Assembly: GCA_034440355.1 (NCBI GenBank)
Contig: JAWXBY010000087.1
Span: 1 to 64,000 of the forward strand
Origin: SZUA-430 sp034440355
GTDB lineage: Bacteria > Pseudomonadota > Alphaproteobacteria > Micropepsales > Micropepsaceae
Length of the DNA stretch: 64,000 nt
Direction of reading: 5' to 3'
In this document: one piece after another, positions 62,501 to 64,000 of the stretch
How the letters are laid out: the number at the start of each line of letters is the position of its first letter
Numbering within the stretch: position 1 is the stretch's first letter
Made by a program: the position numbers and the translations under genes
Notes under the pieces: model-generated
Database searches by the model: none
Told to the model about the DNA's origin: nothing
What the model saw: only the letters and a program-made list of their open reading frames with translations

Positions 62501-62952
62501 GCGCCGTATTCGACGGTGGCCGCGTCGATGTCACGCCGTTCATCGCGGTCGGCTATATGTCGAACTCGACCGACGGCTTCTCCGAATCCGGCGCAGGCGA
62601 CTTCGGCCTTGTCGTCGCCGACAGCGATGCCGACAGCCTGACCTCGACGCTGGGCATGCGCTTCTCCGGCGCCTGGCAGGCCGGCGGCGTGCGGCTGGTC
62701 CCGAAGACGGAGCTCGCCTGGCGCCACGAATTCCTCGACGAACGCCAAGGCTTCAGCGCTGCCTTCCTCGAAGACCCGACGACGCCGTTCTCGATCGTCT
62801 CGTCCTCGCTATCGCGCGACAGCGCCCTGGTCAACGCCGGCGTCGGCGCGCAGGTCTCGAGAAACTTCGTCCTCTTCCTCGACTACAACGGCGTCTTGAA
62901 CAGCACCGCCAACACCCACACCGCCTCGGCCGGCCTCCGCGCCACCTGGTAG
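59587..62952 (+). CDS. Autotransporter, shorter paralogue
   Basis: 1121 residues from the ATG at 59587. Signal peptide (about 1-30, ATAA). A passenger of about 18-20 GG-N-FTG/GNITN repeats is shorter and more Asp-rich than in the first autotransporter. The middle block shares an ITQSAGLIQG stretch and DLDQSGVEYDD with it. The C-terminal beta-barrel (about 840-1121) has SVWGRGYGAWTNADGDAEAAG and ends in Trp (AGLRATW). The two genes are tandem, same strand, separated by 433 bp containing the palindromic element, and look like an old duplication with repeat-number divergence. Type Va surface protein. Confidence 0.92.
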   Translation: MSVRSRILSGVSLISMLAAAGAVGPATAADTLSGPAVFAPYTNAETDTVTIDLDATVDADENNDSFINLIPMSDAGSILTIDDSYLIGDIVNHGSMVSSAGNGIDILNDSQVDGGILNTGLIGAEVGIFIDDDSSVAGGILNEGSIVAVSTAILLGDDSEILGGITNSGGLIEGALGINVSDAQAELHGGITNEVDSVIRGTTTAAIQFTGAILSGGITNSGTIDGTGVANGINILGGTITGGITNNEGALIQVAGSSVTAIIVRDATFIGNITNDGVILAEGSSALGVIISGTTDFTGNVTNSATGTISADTTALLISNVTFTGNVSNAGEITSADGDGVDISATTFTGNFTNEAGGEITGGSDGVYLGGTTFTGDILNDGDITALSSTGIYIATTNVTGNLTNNGVIAATSGNGIVVTAASTLTGNITNGATGTISALTYGIAIDGILTGTLTNDGLIDPSYGINVTGQVNGGIVNSGTILATIAGIDLTGADAAHTITQSAGLIQGRSADDLTTTVALDLDQSGVEYDDTVNLNGGEIDGNIDGGGADDVIVGGDVALRRGTVDALDQFDVDTGRALLGAQVRGEDGEGLTVTNVNSMTVTAGSVYLDDNTTVDLVNDYTQGGEGTVEFFLTTDTTTHGQINAGNDAILDGALIAVVDGADFASIGGDTFTYQDLITGSISGTFANVSTTSLFFEAEADYGANFVDLELIRQGFADALILPGLTQNQQAVGGALEDIYDGGAFGSDFEDLFNHLLGLPVGSEEEVAHIYDELAGAEHADIQEIGLRVSHAFTDAIGERMDDMKSEAASKTASLGLRRYADAGTSANDGEPSRRRHHSAQERMGISVWGRGYGAWTNADGDAEAAGYDQDTGGVAGGIDVAVDHNWNVGGAVGWSTSDVEFATAGDEVDVDSFQFAGYAAYETGRYYGDAIVSFGFNDVTSTRLIELGFDDFIANANYDSNTFGVHGEFGAVFDGGRVDVTPFIAVGYMSNSTDGFSESGAGDFGLVVADSDADSLTSTLGMRFSGAWQAGGVRLVPKTELAWRHEFLDERQGFSAAFLEDPTTPFSIVSSSLSRDSALVNAGVGAQVSRNFVLFLDYNGVLNSTANTHTASAGLRATW

Positions 62953-62966
62953 TCGAAACACAGACG

Positions 62967-62996
62967 AAAAAAAGGGCGGCCCACGTGGCCGCCCTT
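62967..62996 (-). terminator. Terminator between the second autotransporter and the vWA gene
   Basis: A 10-bp stem AAGGGCGGCC / GGCCGCCCTT with a 5-nt loop. On the minus strand the stem is followed by a run of seven T, so it ends the leftward vWA gene (stop at 63016). It also lies 15 nt past the plus-strand stop and may serve both. Confidence 0.85.
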
Positions 62997-63015
62997 CGCG
63001 TTTTGGAAGCGAGCG

Positions 63016-64000
63016 CTACTGCGGCCCGCCTTGCCCGCCCTGCTGCAGCGAAGGCAGCGCAGGCAGCGACTGCGCCAGACGCACCATCTGCACGAACTCC
63101 GCGCGATAGCCGAACGGATCCTTACCCTTCGCGCCGCTCGCCAACTCGGCGACCTGCGCATAGCCGTAATTCTTCATGTAGGGATCGTTGCGCAGCAACT
63201 GCCCGAACCCGGCCACCGCCGCCGCAAATCGCAGATCATCGGACGCGCCACGCACGTCCTCAATGACGTCGCTGTTGGTCACCGGCCGCTCGATCAGCCG
63301 GCTCTTGTCCTCGTTCGGCAGCTTGTAACGCATGCGCAAGAACGCGATCTCACCCGTGCTGGTGGCCGGCGTCGTCACCGGCGCCTTCGCGCTATAGCGC
63401 AGCGGGTCCATCAGATGCCCGTTCGAGCCCACCGGCACGATCTCATAAAGCGCCGTCACCGCATGCCCGGCGCCGATATCGCCCGCGTCCACCTTGTCGT
63501 TGTTGAAGTCCTCGCGGTTCAACAATCGCGTCTCATACCCGATCAAGCGATACTCGCTCACCCGCTGCGGATTGAACTCGATCTGATACTTCACGTCCTT
63601 GGCGATCGTGAACAGGGTGCCCCCGACCTGCTCGACCAACACCTTCCGCGCTTCGTTGATGGTATCGATGTAGGCCGCGTTGCCGTTACCCTTCTGCGCC
63701 AGCTTCTGCATCAAGGCATCGTTGTAATTGCCGCTCCCAAAACCCAGGACCGGCAGCGTCACGCCGCTTTCCTTCTCGCGCGAAACAAAATCCTCAAGCT
63801 GATTGGGATCCGTAATGCCGACATTGAAGTCGCCGTCCGTCGCCAGAACCACGCGATTGACGCCGTCCTTGATGAAGCTGGACCGCGCCAACTGATAGGC
63901 CTGCCGGATACCTTCCGCCCCCGCCGTCGACCCACCGGCCGACAGCTGATCCAGCGCAGCCAGGATCTTGCCCTTATCCGCACCGGACGTCGGCTCAAGC
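63016..64000 (-). CDS. vWA/DUF3520 (YfbK-like) protein, 5' end cut by window edge
   Basis: The C-terminal 327 residues are present; the N-terminus lies beyond the window. The vWA part (ATDGDFNVGITDPNQLEDFV, VLGFGSGNYNDALMQKLAQ) is followed by a DUF3520-like C-terminal region (PQRVSEYRLIGYETRLLNREDFNNDKVDAGDIGAGHAVTALYEIV, LRMRYKLP). YfbK-type proteins are exported vWA proteins of unknown function, often with a lipoprotein signal. Ends Gln/Gly-rich. Terminated by the hairpin at 62967-62996. Confidence 0.9.
   Translation of the reverse strand, partial: LEPTSGADKGKILAALDQLSAGGSTAGAEGIRQAYQLARSSFIKDGVNRVVLATDGDFNVGITDPNQLEDFVSREKESGVTLPVLGFGSGNYNDALMQKLAQKGNGNAAYIDTINEARKVLVEQVGGTLFTIAKDVKYQIEFNPQRVSEYRLIGYETRLLNREDFNNDKVDAGDIGAGHAVTALYEIVPVGSNGHLMDPLRYSAKAPVTTPATSTGEIAFLRMRYKLPNEDKSRLIERPVTNSDVIEDVRGASDDLRFAAAVAGFGQLLRNDPYMKNYGYAQVAELASGAKGKDPFGYRAEFVQMVRLAQSLPALPSLQQGGQGGPQ

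Noticed and set aside
61267..62748. Long antisense frame in the second autotransporter
   Set aside because: Same effect of strand composition; no independent coding evidence.

Overview
This window is about 64 kb of GC-rich, densely packed chromosomal DNA from an alphaproteobacterium. The supporting markers are the argH / small lipoprotein / lysA neighbourhood, ethylmalonyl-CoA pathway genes, IalB-, ExoD- and DUF992-type proteins, Coq7, a probable EcfG-type stress promoter and PhaR-like operator sequences. I see no phage, insertion sequence, integrase, conjugation gene or CRISPR array. The only mobile-looking items are an AbrB/VapC toxin-antitoxin pair and one palindromic repeat element. The genus cannot be fixed from sequence reading alone.

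Layout. 1-5.8 kb: lysA (cut by the left edge), a small LptM-like lipoprotein, argH, a TlpA-like thioredoxin and a small oxidoreductase operon. 5.9-16.8 kb: a long leftward block with 3-hydroxybutyryl-CoA dehydrogenase, etfA/etfB, rhomboid protease, cobalamin adenosyltransferase, methylsuccinyl-CoA dehydrogenase (mcd) and crotonyl-CoA carboxylase/reductase (ccr). 17-25.8 kb: two CigR/RcnB-like exported paralogues, a DUF1684 lipoprotein, a LysR/alcohol dehydrogenase divergent pair, a histidine kinase, then ethylmalonyl-CoA mutase (ecm) with a Tat-exported SMI1/KNR4 protein behind it. Together mcd, ccr and ecm, with adenosyltransferase, ETF and Hbd as support, form much of the ethylmalonyl-CoA pathway for acetyl-CoA assimilation. 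TGC-N3-GCA palindromes sit upstream of etfB, mcd, ccr and ecm, so one acetyl-CoA/PHA-responsive regulator (PhaR type) may tie these separated transcripts together.

25.8-46.9 kb: mostly housekeeping and regulatory genes (AraC, AbgT transporter, GluQ-RS, HNH protein, dsbB-coq7-GNAT operon, tRNA-Leu(CAA), response regulator, csbD-lipid kinase-phosphoesterase operon, NTF2-like/TetR operon with its operator). Unusual items here are an uncharacterised membrane protein + vWA pair, an Asn/Gly-rich secreted protein, a 27-codon membrane peptide, the AbrB/VapC module coupled to an AraC regulator, and thiC behind a TPP riboswitch.

46.9-64 kb: envelope and surface genes. A coiled-coil membrane protein is paired with a BON/OmpA protein, and an IalB-like protein follows. 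Then come a TPR-sulfotransferase and a TPR-glycosyltransferase, divergent from two large paralogous autotransporters (1597 and 1121 residues) separated by a 152-bp palindromic element. A truncated vWA/YfbK-like protein ends the window. The sulfotransferase/glycosyltransferase/autotransporter group is the best candidate for an undescribed system: surface repeat proteins that may be modified by dedicated TPR enzymes encoded next door.
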